From: Henricia sp. BOLD:AAB3569
Taxonomy: Eukaryota > Echinodermata > Asteroidea > Spinulosida > Echinasteridae
Direction: 5' to 3'
Length of the DNA: 64,000 nt
NCBI GenBank assembly: GCA_037783545.1
Contig: JBBELK010000525.1
Location: forward strand, 868,001 to 932,000
The translations under genes were made by a program, and so were the position numbers. Numbering within the stretch: position 1 is the first letter of the stretch; every line of letters begins with the position of its first letter. This document shows, one piece after another, positions 11,019 through 22,400 of this stretch. The notes under the pieces are model-generated. The model was not told where the DNA came from. It worked only from the letters and a program-made list of their open reading frames with translations, and did not search any database.

Positions 11019-11320
11019 AGGGGCGGTTCCAGGATTTTGAAAAGGGGGGAGCGCGTGAAATTGTTAAGCATGAAATGCTGATGACAATGAAATAGCGAGC
11101 GCGTAGCGCGAAGCCCTGACGGCTTAGATGGATTCTAGATGCTGTGGTGCGATCTGAGGCAATATTTAACCACTTTAAGCAGGAAAAGTGTGCACACCAA
11201 AAAATATAAAAAAAATTATTATTTTTTTTGGGGGGTTGGGGGGGGGGGGGTGGGGGGGAAGGGGCGGGGGGGAAGGGGCGGGGGGCGTGCTCCCCCCACG
11301 CCACCCTGGATCCGCCCCTG
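11019..11320. mobile_element. hAT-like MITE with poly-G core
   Basis: Inverted ends AGGGGCGGTTCCAGG and CCTGGATCCGCCCCT, with near-matching 8-bp flanks (GTTCTTAG, GTTCTTGG). The core has G-runs at 11230-11290. Frames reading Gly or Pro runs here are not genes. Confidence 0.7.
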
Positions 11321-11589
11321 GTTCTTGGAAAACGCTGTAATTTTAAAATGTGTCGATTTACAAAATTTCTACGACAAATAATTGTTATCAGCAGAATATT
11401 TAAAATTAATTTAAGCTTTATTCTTTCGTAAGCGTTATTGGTAAATATAGCGATCATCCCAAGTCGAGACATGGTACTGTAGATCTATCTGTCTTATGCA
11501 TCTGCAAGAAAACATATATATAATATCAGTATTTCAGTAAAAATCAGTTTATCATGTACTCATGGGAGTACGTTGTTCAGGGTTTAGCT

Positions 11590-12300
11590 TTTTTAAACAT
11601 CAGCTGCGATAGGTGGGTGAGAGACACCGGGTAATACTTTTACAAAAAGTGTTCAAAGCGCTGGGCCAACGGCTTCACATCCCTTCTGAAGGATTGAGCA
11701 ATTGTGGTCAACTGGCATATCTCTGGCTTTTTGAACCAACAAAATTCTTAAAAAAACACCATCTAACAGAGAAGGTTTTCCAAGTTTTTTTGCGTGTAAA
11801 CGTATGGAGCTGACAATCGTGTTGTTCTTAGGATCGTGTCACGGGGTCACACGCATATCATGAATACCTAATAAGCGTTTCAGAAATCGCGAAAATCTCA
11901 TTTTCGCTTGTAGCTGCGTGGTTGTATGTTTTACCAGACACTATGAAAAAAAGAGAGCAGAAAGATTTTCTTTTCTATTACCAGGAGAGACAAAAATGAT
12001 TGTGATGGTGTTGTAGACACATACACCTCCATGATAAACAGAAAAACTAAAAAAATGTGGAAGGGGGGATTGTAGCTGTTTAAGTAACATCAATTTGGAA
12101 ATCAATATTTTTTTACACCAAGAAGAGTGTTCAACTTTAACACCCCTATCTGGTGTCAACTTATTCTTCTTGGTGTTTATTTTGGGCAATAATTTTGGTG
12201 TTAATTGACACCTGAATGTGGAATTAAATGTTAACACCTACAGTTGATTTATTCTTACATAATTAAAAGCCGATACCAATTTCGGTGTATAATGGGGGAA
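11590..12300. repeat. Dispersed repeat plus ACACC-rich element
   Basis: 11610-11700 is an inverted match to the SINE body at 34430-34540. 11725-12085 matches 40860-41720 and 42890-43095 (strings TGCGTGTAAACGTATGGAGCT and AGCTGTTTAAG). 12115-12290 is filled with AACACC/GGTGTT words like those at 15945-16235. Confidence 0.6.
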
Positions 12301-13158
12301 CCACTTTAAAATAAAACACGCACCAGTCCAGGTCGAGCAAACATCAAGACCGCAGACACGGATCCCATCGTGTTTCAAAATTATCCGCCGACTTTCCCAG
12401 TGACGTACTGGTCAATCAATAACACACGTAATTCCGCCAAAAAACCTCCTCCAAACTACCTATATGCAAGGGTAGTCCTTTGGAAAGCGATTGTCACAGG
12501 CAGGCGAGGGAGAACCACTATGCCAACCCGACCGCGCAGAGGAAACCACTGCAGGTAGTTTAGCCATAAGTACAACGTGGTGATTACGGTTTGTATAATG
12601 AACAGCATTGGATATATTTTGGATATGTAAGTTGTATGTATCTACGTGTCTATGCAGATTTGTTTACCAAATAAAGTGAATTCAGAAAATTACTAGACAA
12701 CTGTGTTCTTTTGATTACTTTTTTACATAAATTTGAGTTTTCTCTCTTTGCACAAATGAAATTCAGTTTTTCGTGATTAATTTCATTTGTTGGCACCCGA
12801 GGTTCGTGACAATTCATTAATTGCACTATAATTTCGGTTATTTACGCATTTCTCACGGGATAGTTTAATTATTCTTATGTAAAAACTGAAATTCCCGTTG
12901 AATCAAAAATTGTGAAGACTATCAGTTTGGGCAGTGGTCAACGACTATAAGGGTTACGATGAAGTCCAAATGTTATCTGAAAATAGCTCATTTCCAATTT
13001 CCAATAATACCAAAATATATCCAATGCTGTTAATGCTCAAACGCGAAAAAAAATATCAGAAACGCCTGTAGCCAATCAAATAGCTGGATTTCCGCGCATG
13101 CTCTCTTATCATTATTTTTTAACACCAGAACAAATTACACCAAGGTTTTTAATACGTA
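12301..13158. other. Intergenic, no gene seen
   Basis: 12340-12400 is an inverted match to 53750-53830 (around CGCAGACACGGATCC). The rest is AT-rich with no exon signals recognised. Confidence 0.35.
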
Positions 13159-13407
13159 CACTACTCAAAAGAATTAAAGATACAAGAGAACATAATGTTT
13201 TTGTCATGGTCTATATGGGCTACCGTTAGAACAAGAGGAATTAAAGTTATGTGAAAATCATTCAGGTGTTGTCAATTGATTCTCAAACAATACTCAACAA
13301 TGTTGGTGAAATCATGCGTGTCTTCTAACACGTGGACACGGGGGTGTCCACAGGCGTGTTGTTTTACCCTGTATAAGGTGTTGGTATTGGTACACTTGTC
13401 ATCACTA

Positions 13408-15020
13408 CACTGTACAAAATTCCCGTAAAATTACAAGATTTTCTTCGTGTACAATAACGGTGTCGGCCGGACGGACAGTATTTCTGGTTTTACAGAGGTT
13501 TTGCATGTAAATACATCCGTTCAAACTGTTGATTAACAGAATGCCATTGATTTAAAGGCAATACTGTAAATTAATGGCATTGGTGGAAGTTTCAAAGCAT
13601 ATTCCCGTAAAAAGACAGATTTGAGTTGTAAACTGTCCATTAACCCTATCAGCCCCACATTTGTTTAATATGCGCATGCAGCCTGCAGTGCCCATATTGT
13701 TTATTCACACAGTGCTCCCATGCAGTCCCACGTGCTACGTGCATGGCATACTGGCACAAGGTCACCGCGAGTTCATAGGGTGCACCCAAGTACATGTAAA
13801 TAGGCAGAGATCTGTGCGCCAAGCTTATGAATATTTTGTATGCCCTCAAATTCTTCTATATTAGAGAGAATTTCGAGGTGAACAAGTGTGGTCTTGTGGG
13901 GAAACTGGCCACCATCGTGATGTGGGGTATTTTTTCTTCCAAGTACAAACATTTTGGAGAATGTAGCTCGTGAAAGTTGCCCTATTTTCCCCAGTAGCGA
14001 ATGTGACTTTTTTTCAAAATGGCGCTGGTCTGTTTGGCAGTTTTTAACTCTTGCAGGGGTAGTTTTGTTTCATATGTGGAAATTAGGGAATGAAAGTGAC
14101 GGATTACCCCTATAAAATTGAACACAATTAAAAAGATGAGATTTCAATGTGTAATTTGGTTGTCGTCTCCAGACGCTGAGAGAGTTATGGGTATTTTTAA
14201 ATGATTTTTTAAAATTGGGCATTTAGCATTGGTTCCTATGGGAGCCCTGTTTACTGTGGGTGCAACCATTACACTCACACTAACTGTGCGATGTAATATC
14301 CGAGTCTAAATACTTAGACGAATAATATTCATCAGATTCGTGGCTAGTTTCAGCGGACTCTTCGGATGAACTCACAGAATCCATGTCAGAATCACTGTCT
14401 GCAAACAGTTATTCAAGTATCTTTGCATCGCGATCAGCCATGATGCTGAAATTAAGGCAAGAAGATTCAATTTTGTTGCAGGTTTTTTCACGTGTCGTTT
14501 TCTAAAATAATTGTAATGGCGACCCCTGTTGTATCATACACCAAACGAACGCGGTGGCCATTGGTGCTCAAGCGTGGTACAGTGCACGGGCGAAATCGCC
14601 ATTGGGGCTGAAAGGGCTAATCTGTCTTTCAGTGGCGAAGGACAGCGGAATTGCTTTACACAATTGATTCCATAAGAATATTCCACACTGTAAAAATTGT
14701 TTTTTACACAGAGTTTCACTAACCCGTTCCTGTTAATACACAAGAAAGGCATACTTGTAACCAATGTGCGACGTAAAATAATATGGACAGACTGTGTTGG
14801 TATATGCTCGGAATTTGGTGAATTTACAGTTTAAATGTGTTCTTACAAGGGAAACCGATGTTAATTAACAATGGCGCTGCCGTTTTTTACAACTCATTGT
14901 AGACTGTGATTTTACAGTGGACTTGTCAATTGACAGTTTCCAGTTTATTTACGGTATTGCACTGGCGTCCAAACTGCCAGGTAAATACCGTAAAAAAACC
15001 AACTTTTTTTGTTAACAGTG
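13408..15020. mobile_element. CACTGT...ACAGTG element nested in the Tc1 relic
   Basis: Ends CACTGTACAAAATTCCCGT and GTTAACAGTG lie exactly where the transposase homology stops. The interior shares 13780-13990 with 44365-44560. No own protein is visible. No clean target duplication was found, so borders are approximate. Confidence 0.6.
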
Positions 15021-15023
15021 TAT

Positions 15024-15628
15024 CATTGGTTGAAACAGTGAACCTGCTTTCATTTGAGAACAGTACTGGTGCCCACTGGTCCATCTGCCAAAATTGATGG
15101 TTTCTAGCAAAGTCCAGCCGGGCTCTGCGGTGTACTACGGACAATTAAAATGGGGCATGTGGCTGGTCGTCTGGCTCTCATACCATCTTCATGCAGACGA
15201 TTCCTGACTAGACTGTTTGATTGGAAACACGGACATCAGTTGCCCTGTGGAAGCTTGTGGCTAAGGATCTTGCAGTAGATCGTCGATTTCGACGTGCCAG
15301 GATCCTCGGGTATCGGTCATGGGGAGGGGTAGTCATGCACACGTCTGCGACCTTGTCCTGGCCTCCTGGTGTACAGACCATCTTCCTGAAAACGTCTCCA
15401 CAACCGGTTGATGACACTTACGGACACATCAAAATGTACAGCCACCGCACGCTGTGTATTGCCAAATTCAAGGAGCTGGACAGCTCTAGCAACCTCAGCT
15501 TCAGTTAACTGACGGCGAACACCAGTACTCAGTCCCAGCAGACAGACAACAAACAACAGAATTGGAAGAACCTTCATTTTGTTGCAAGAAGTGACAAGCA
15601 CGTGAAGGTCATACCAGTTACTAGACAA
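15024..15628 (-). pseudogene. Broken Tc1-like transposase
   Basis: The helix-turn-helix part reads LTEAEVARAVQLLEFGNTQ and then VSVINRLWRRFQ. After a frame change comes RYPRILARRNRRSTARSLA and VRVSNQTV, then the start of the catalytic core with HRRARLDFARNHQ, WAPVLFSNESRFTVS. That is the Tc1 DNA-binding domain plus the region of the first two catalytic acidic residues; the expected D before ESRF is Asn here. There are in-frame stops and at least one frameshift, and the C-terminal half is missing where the nested element begins. Non-functional. Confidence 0.9.
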
Positions 15629-15944
15629 TGATTAATTAACGTTTACTTTGCCAAAACGTGGACAATGTACGGATAGTCATGATAACCTGCCAGATGATTA
15701 TGTCCATATTTTTGTTCATTCGTGTTTTAGAAATGTTAACAGGCTACCACATCAATAAATTTCGCCATACATTGTTGAGTATTGTTTGAGAATCAATTGA
15801 CAACACCTAAATGATTTTCACATAACTTTAATGCTCTTATTCTAACGGTAGCCCATATAGACCATGACAAAAACATTATGTTCTCTTGTTTCTTTAATTC
15901 TTTTGAGTAGTGTAATTAAGATTTGCATTTAATAAGATTTGAAC

Positions 15945-16235
15945 CTTCAAGTTTTACACCAGGTTGGTGTCAGAAATTTAACACCAATTTTTGCAGTGAA
16001 CACGTGACCGACATCCCATAATTTTCTGGAGATCAACCAATGGGATTAGAATACTAAGCGTTATGCATTGTGATCATGCGCAGTTTATCAAGTTTAACAC
16101 CATGCAAAATCTACACCACTTTTTTTGCTGTTAATCTATTACACCGGTGTTCGTTTGATACGAATGTAACACCAAAAGAATTAAAAAACCTTGGTGTTAG
16201 AAAATTAACACCGCATTTTGTGCAGTGTAGGCCTA
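15945..16235. mobile_element. ACACC-motif inverted element
   Basis: Repeated AACACC and GGTGTT words in both orientations, ending TGTGCAGTGTAG. It resembles 12115-12290. It adjoins the 3' end of G2. Confidence 0.5.
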
Positions 16236-16247
16236 TACATGTTCCAA

Positions 16248-16400
16248 TTATGTCGACATACCGTCACATGCTCCGAGTACTTCAAATCGAATGCAGAGGT
16301 ATCGTGTCCACGTCAGGGGTCGTATGCGCAGAAACTGAGAGCGCAGAACCTCGGGAAAGTAGTTAGTCACGTGGTTCTCATTATCGAAATTAGCCTGAAA
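16248..16400 (-). CDS. G2 last exon: end of F5/8C domain and stop
   Basis: Phase 0 acceptor TTATTCAG then [15 protein letters not shown], the motif FLRIRPLTW and [12 protein letters not shown] before TAA. F-x-x-N-D...V-N-F...R-x-x-P-x-x-W...R-x-E-x-x-G-C is the standard C-terminal third of discoidin domains. The sister exons end VLGCRA instead, so the tail differs here. Confidence 0.88.
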   Translation of the reverse strand, partial: FQANFDNENHVTNYFPEVLRSQFLRIRPLTWTRYLCIRFEVLGACDGMST

Positions 16401-19400
16401 CTGAATAACATGCGACAAACGGTAGTCAGTTTTGACTTCAAGTTTGGTTTAAGATTTGTGTGTTTTAAAATGGATCGCCATTTTCTATTTGAATGTTCAT
16501 AAAGATGTGCTACATTACCACTTTGTTGGAGCCGTCAGTGTCCAATATGTACTCCAAACTGCCTTGACTGTTGCCATACTGGACGCTGTATGTTTTGGTC
16601 CAGACATCGCTGGAATGTCTACCCTGTGTTATCAGACCAACCACGGTAGTTGGTTGCTGCAGGTCAACCTGAATCCATTGGTCAGTGGTTTCCGGGGTGC
16701 ACCAGGCAGCTACGAGAAAGGAACCCAAAGTTTAAAGGGACACACCTTCTTTGTTGGGCTATTTTGGGCTCGAAATAGATAGACCCATACATTATTCTGA
16801 AGCGCTTTCCAGAGTAGATTCTAAATATTCTGAAAAGACGCTGTCAAATTTGGCAATTTTTTAGCAGTTTTTAAAAATTAAAGGTCACGTGACTTTTTGT
16901 CTCTGTGTAGGGTGTTGAAATGACGAGAGAATCTCTCAGATTTTCGCGGATTTTCGGCGATACAAATAATATCCGAAAAAAAAAGCACCATGCATTGCGG
17001 ACGTGCAAGAAACCACTGCGTTCGAGTACATTCCGCGAGTCGGCGGCTGACTTTGGAGGATCATGCAAGGTGTGATTAGCAGTCAGGGAAAACGAGGTTT
17101 AAACACGTGTCGGCCCGTCCGTATCGAACGCCACCTTTATTTACAAACACAACTATGGTATTATACAGCGATGGCCGGCTGGTAAAGCCTATAGCCCAAC
17201 ATGGGCCTCTTTTGTTAATTTTAAACATTTTTACTTACTTACGTAACATTTTGATTATTTTTTTTCACAACGACCGTCGAAAAATTATTGTCAGTGATGC
17301 TAAATCACTAAATCATGTAAACGGTAGTCCGGTTTGTACGTTTAATAACTTTGATTTTAGAAAGTTTGGCCAGCATCAGTTCTTCCTGTACGTGTAAAAC
17401 CTTTGTCGTAAAAATGACACAAGCGCGCTATAGGCCTATACGAACAATTTGCGAAACCTTTTTTTTTGTCAATAGTATTAATGGCAAATATTGTTTTTCT
17501 AATTTTTCTTTCACAATTTTACGAGTGGCATGATAACACCACTATAACCGATAGATAGGTTGTGTTACCACAAATAATAGAGTAGATCTTAAACTGTGTT
17601 CTATACCATGCACGTTGAGCCTGGATAGCTCCTTCTTATATCCCGTATACCCAGCAGAGGATGTTCGCAGTTGACTGTCCTGTATGGCGCCGCTCTCCAT
17701 CCCAAGTGGGTTACGACCACAGATTTCTATAAACAACAAGATGAGAAACCAGTGTGTTATTGAATGGCACATCACTGTAACCGGTTTGGGGCGGTTTCGA
17801 ACGCGTACGTAAGCATGCGTAATATTAAACATTTATGTAAATTTGAAAACACATGTAGAAGTGCCCAAAATCATGCAAATTACGGTGCCCAAAATCATGC
17901 AAATCAGGTGGCCCAAACCACGCAAATATGCATATGATGCCCAAAACTATGCAAATAGTTATGCAAATGTGCCCAAAAGTATGCAAATGAGGTGGCTATA
18001 AATATGGTAATGCGCGGTTATGCGCGTACGGCCTCCGTTTCTTATCTAGATTTTAATGGATAGCTGTGGTTACGACACTCTACATAAAACAAAAAGTCCT
18101 GGAATAAGTTTAGACTTTGGCCATGCCGACACGAATTTAACCTGCAGGACAGTTGTTTAAAGTTGCACTGCCCGTGTTTGGGCAGATTTGGGCGTACAAT
18201 TTTTTTCTTTAAGTTAAATAGGTATTTTTCTAGAATAGAAAAAGTTATCAGCTTTCATTTGGTACCAAGAACGTAAAAATCCGTCAAGGATTAATGCCAG
18301 TCGATTAAAAACAAGAAATGATTAAAAGGCTGGCAGGTCATTTAATCAACAGGGTTATAACGTAAATGTACATGTGCGTGTACATGTGTACATTGTACAC
18401 ATACTATGTACATATGAGCGTACGCGCACATGTACAACATGTGAAGCACGTTTCAAGAAAAAGGCTTGTATCTCCAATTCCCGACGTCGGAAATTGAAGT
18501 TTTTGATATTTTTCGTTACAGAGACACGTAAGCTTTCTAAATTCGTTCGCTTGTGTAAATTAATTTTTAAAATCCTTTCACCGAAACACGGGCAATGCAA
18601 CTTTAATATGCAAAAGTTAACATCAACACACTCACTCAAAACAAAAACATGACAGTGCAACATTAAACTGTTCAAGGGTTAACAACTGACCGCCTTGCGT
18701 CTATAACATCCTTTTTAAAAGATCAGGTAACCCCAAGATTATTTCCCGTATTAATTCTGTAAGCATCGTCTGCTTTTGCATTGTTGAAAACATTTTCCGA
18801 TTGTTGAGAACTTTCCCCGACTGTTGAAAATGACTAACACGCCAAATAACTGCAATCATGATAGGCCTACCCTTGACCGTGGAGCTCCTCAATACATGTA
18901 ATAATTAGACACGCCAATTGAACATCAACACCATAGACTTGTACGTTATTTGAAAATGAAGCCATATAATTCAGACACGGCCTTTTATCTGCAGGGGGCG
19001 CGTTTAATAGCAGAATACGTACGCCGGTATTGGGTATTTTCCTATACCTTCACTGTTCAAGGTATTGTCGGTTTGCGTACGTACGCGCCCCTGGACTCGA
19101 TGAAAAATATCTGAAAGTAAAATTCCCTGGGCTGACTACAAATGAGGCTTAGTGTGGTTAAAGGCTCGGTGAGATTAGTCATGTGACCAGGACTTCAATC
19201 AGATTCACGGTATAGTGTAATCCGAATAACGTTTAGTAAGCCCGCCCTCATAGGTCAGCAAGATTAATTTAAGGATTAATTTAAGTAAGCCCGCCCTTAA
19301 GGGCAGCAAGATTAATTTTAGGATGCCACTACTTGGCCCCGTCGGCTGACATGTTTAATGAACTCAACTGGCTTATTTTTCCACAAAGGGTGAATTTCAG

Positions 19401-22400
19401 AAAGGCTGTTCTTGTTTTTAAATGCTTACACTCTATGACCCCAAACTATATGCAAAATTATTTTACTAAATTTGAAAATGAATGTATAACTAGACAGTCC
19501 AGTAACCGCACTTTGAGAGTTCCCGCTGTCCGTACAGAATATTATGCTTCCAGCTTTTCAGTCAGTGGTGCCAATACTTGGAATCAACTGCCACCCCATG
19601 TAAGGACCGCCTCTTCACTAACCATGTTTAAATCACAACTCCGCAACTTTTATTTCAGCAACTTTTCTTTAGATTCTATATAATTTTATTCTGTCGTTCG
19701 TGGTGTTTTATATATAGTGTCATCTTGTTTTTACGTTGCTGGGTCCAGATTTACCCTTATCTTTATCTTTCTTTTACTGCCTATCAATTTTAATTTTATT
19801 CATTTTGTATTATTTGGGTTGTTTGTTTGTTGTTTGTTTTGTTTTGTTTTGTTTTCGTTTCGTTTTTGTTTTTGTTTGTGTTTCTGTTTGTGTTTTGTTT
19901 TTAATTTATTTATCACTAAAAACGTTATTTTACTTTCTTGTGGTTTTACTTTGGAAATTATTATTTTATTTTAATTATATTGTAAACAAAGAATGATGTA
20001 CTTTATATTATTTTATTTTGTCATTATAACAGGGCCTCAATGAAAACCAGCTTTATGCTGTTTGAGCTTTTACCCTGTATAAATAAAGGAAATAATAATA
20101 ATAATAATATACGTTATTCCATTGTTACTGCGGTGTATGTCTATTGTGACGTCACGTAAACCGATTGGAGATACACCGCTGTTTTCGTCCGTTGGATTAG
20201 TCTATAAGAGCAGGGCATAGGCGTAGGAAACGGGGCGGGGGCAAGGGAGCGGGGGGCAAGGGAGCGGGGGGCAAGGGAGCGGGGGGCAAGGGAGCGGGGG
20301 GCAAGGGAGCGGGGGGCAAGGGAGCGGGGGGCAAGGGAGCGGGGGGCAAGGGAGCGGGGGGCAAGGGAGCGGGGGGCAAGGGAGCGGGTGGCACGGGGCG
20401 GGGGCAAGGGGCGGGGGCAAGGGAGCGGGGGTAAGGGACGGTGGGGGGGGGGGGGGGGGGAGATGTCAATTTGCACACACACCCAGCACCCCCACCACCC
20501 CCGCCCCCCACTTTTTTTGCCTCCCATATAATTTTTTGATATATGATGTAATTTTTATTTTGTCAGCAAAATCATGGTACTGTCGGCAAAAAAAAGGTTA
20601 ATGAAACTAATATATAACACCGCTAATAAAACGCCACGGCAATGGCAATGCTATTACATTATATTTCATGTATGTCTATACATGTAATATATATACGTGA
20701 GGGCAAGTGTATTATTACATGACTTTTACCTTTTGCCATGGTGTAGACTTCTGTGTCTCGGTTCTTGTAGAAGTTTTCCGTGAATGACGCACACCGAGTA
20801 ATGACCGTTGAGAACATTTCCCCCGACCGTTGAGAACATTTCCCGATCGTTGGGAACTTTTCCCGATTGTTGAAAACATTTCTCGGTCTTTGAAAACATT
20901 TCTCGGTCGTTGAAAACATTTTCCGATCGTTTAAAAAAATTCCAATCGTTGGAAACAATTAACACGTCAATCAACTGCATCTATTGTGGTACCCTTGACT
21001 TGTGCATAATTTAAAAATGAAGCCATATAATTCAGACACGGCTATGTGAACTCAGGGGAAAAGTACATGAAGGTAAAGTTTCCTGCATGGGCTGACCACA
21101 ATGAGACTTAAGGACAGATTACATGATTGGAAAACTTTTAAAAACCAAGGACAACCACTTTACATAACTAAACAGTAATGTTGATAAACTGCCTTGTATA
21201 GAGTTTTTAGCCAACAGGATTCAGCCTCATTAAAATACAGGAATACAAAGAAAAAGTGGGGCTATACAGCACCCTAAAATCCATTGTATTCCTGTGTTTT
21301 AAAAGTACAGGCAAGCGCGCGCGCCAGATTCGTGTTACGAAATACGCAGCTCTATAGCAAAGGCGCAGCATGCATAGAGCTGCGTATTATGCGGCACGAA
21401 TAATTTGGCGCGCGCGCATTGCTAACGAGCCTCTAATAAGGCTGGATCCGCCACTGTACTACTTCAGAAAACTTTAAAAATCCATGCATGGTTTTTGTGT
21501 TGCACCTTCAGTTGGCAATTTCGCCCACACCATTTTACACGGGAAAACATTATTTGGTGTTTGTTACCATTGCTATTAATGGTTAAAATTTTTGTTAACT
21601 GCAAAATGCCGTACTATGCTGTAAGTCCGATTTTAATACAGGGGAGGGGGAACCGTATACTACACGAGCCATTGGCATACCCTGGCTGCAGTTGACTCCT
21701 ATCCATCCTGATGTACACTTGCATTGGTAAGCCACTCCCAGGTTTGTACACGAGGCTCCATTGAGGCAAGGGTTGGGGGAACACATATCGATCTCTGTGT
21801 GCGAGAAGGAATGGTCAGAATTAGGTGCCTCACAGCACAGGGGTAATACTATGGGAGTACAGTAGTGAATGTCCTGTTAAAATATACCAATCCTTTGTTT
21901 AGAGAACAGTAAGACAGTTTCGGACACGCCTTACCTGTTTCGCAGAATTTACCAGTGAACGCAGAAGGACATGTGCAAGAGAATGCATGGATCAGATCGG
22001 TGCAAGTTCCTCCGTTTACGCATGGGTTGCTGCTACAATCGTCAATGTCTGAGATAACGAAATGAGGGGAGGACCATTAGCGCCACTGCACGTATACTTA
22101 CGAATTCAATAATTTGTAATTACTCATTAAGTAATCGGTAATTACTCATTAAATAATCCGTAATTACGAATTAGTAATTTGTAATTACGAATTAGTTTAA
22201 TTTTTAATTACGAATTAGTAATTACAAATTAATAACATACTTGCAGTGGCGCTTATGGTCTTTCGTAGTTTTCAGATTTTAGGAGGAGAATTTTATATTT
22301 GTGCTTATAAAACCGGAAACAATTGGGTGCTTATTTTTCGTTTTTTAGGAAGTGGCAAAAAACTAATACTAAAAACTGATTAAACCTAGTAATTGTTTTG

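Larger units (their letters stand above)
13159..15912 (-). mobile_element. Tc1/mariner element with 143-bp inverted termini
   Basis: Left (13159-13302) and right (15770-15912) termini are long near-perfect inverted repeats starting CACTACTCAAAAGAATTAAAG, flanked by TA on both sides, as for Tc1/mariner insertion. A broken transposase lies inside on the minus strand, and another element (13408-15020) interrupts it. Confidence 0.88.

Noticed and set aside
19717..19996. Hydrophobic Phe/Leu-rich frames resembling membrane proteins
   Set aside because: They are T-rich LINE 3' UTR sequence downstream of the LINE stop codon.
20141..20527. Pro-rich 128-codon frame
   Set aside because: It is the translation of the 15-bp minisatellite, open in all three frames.
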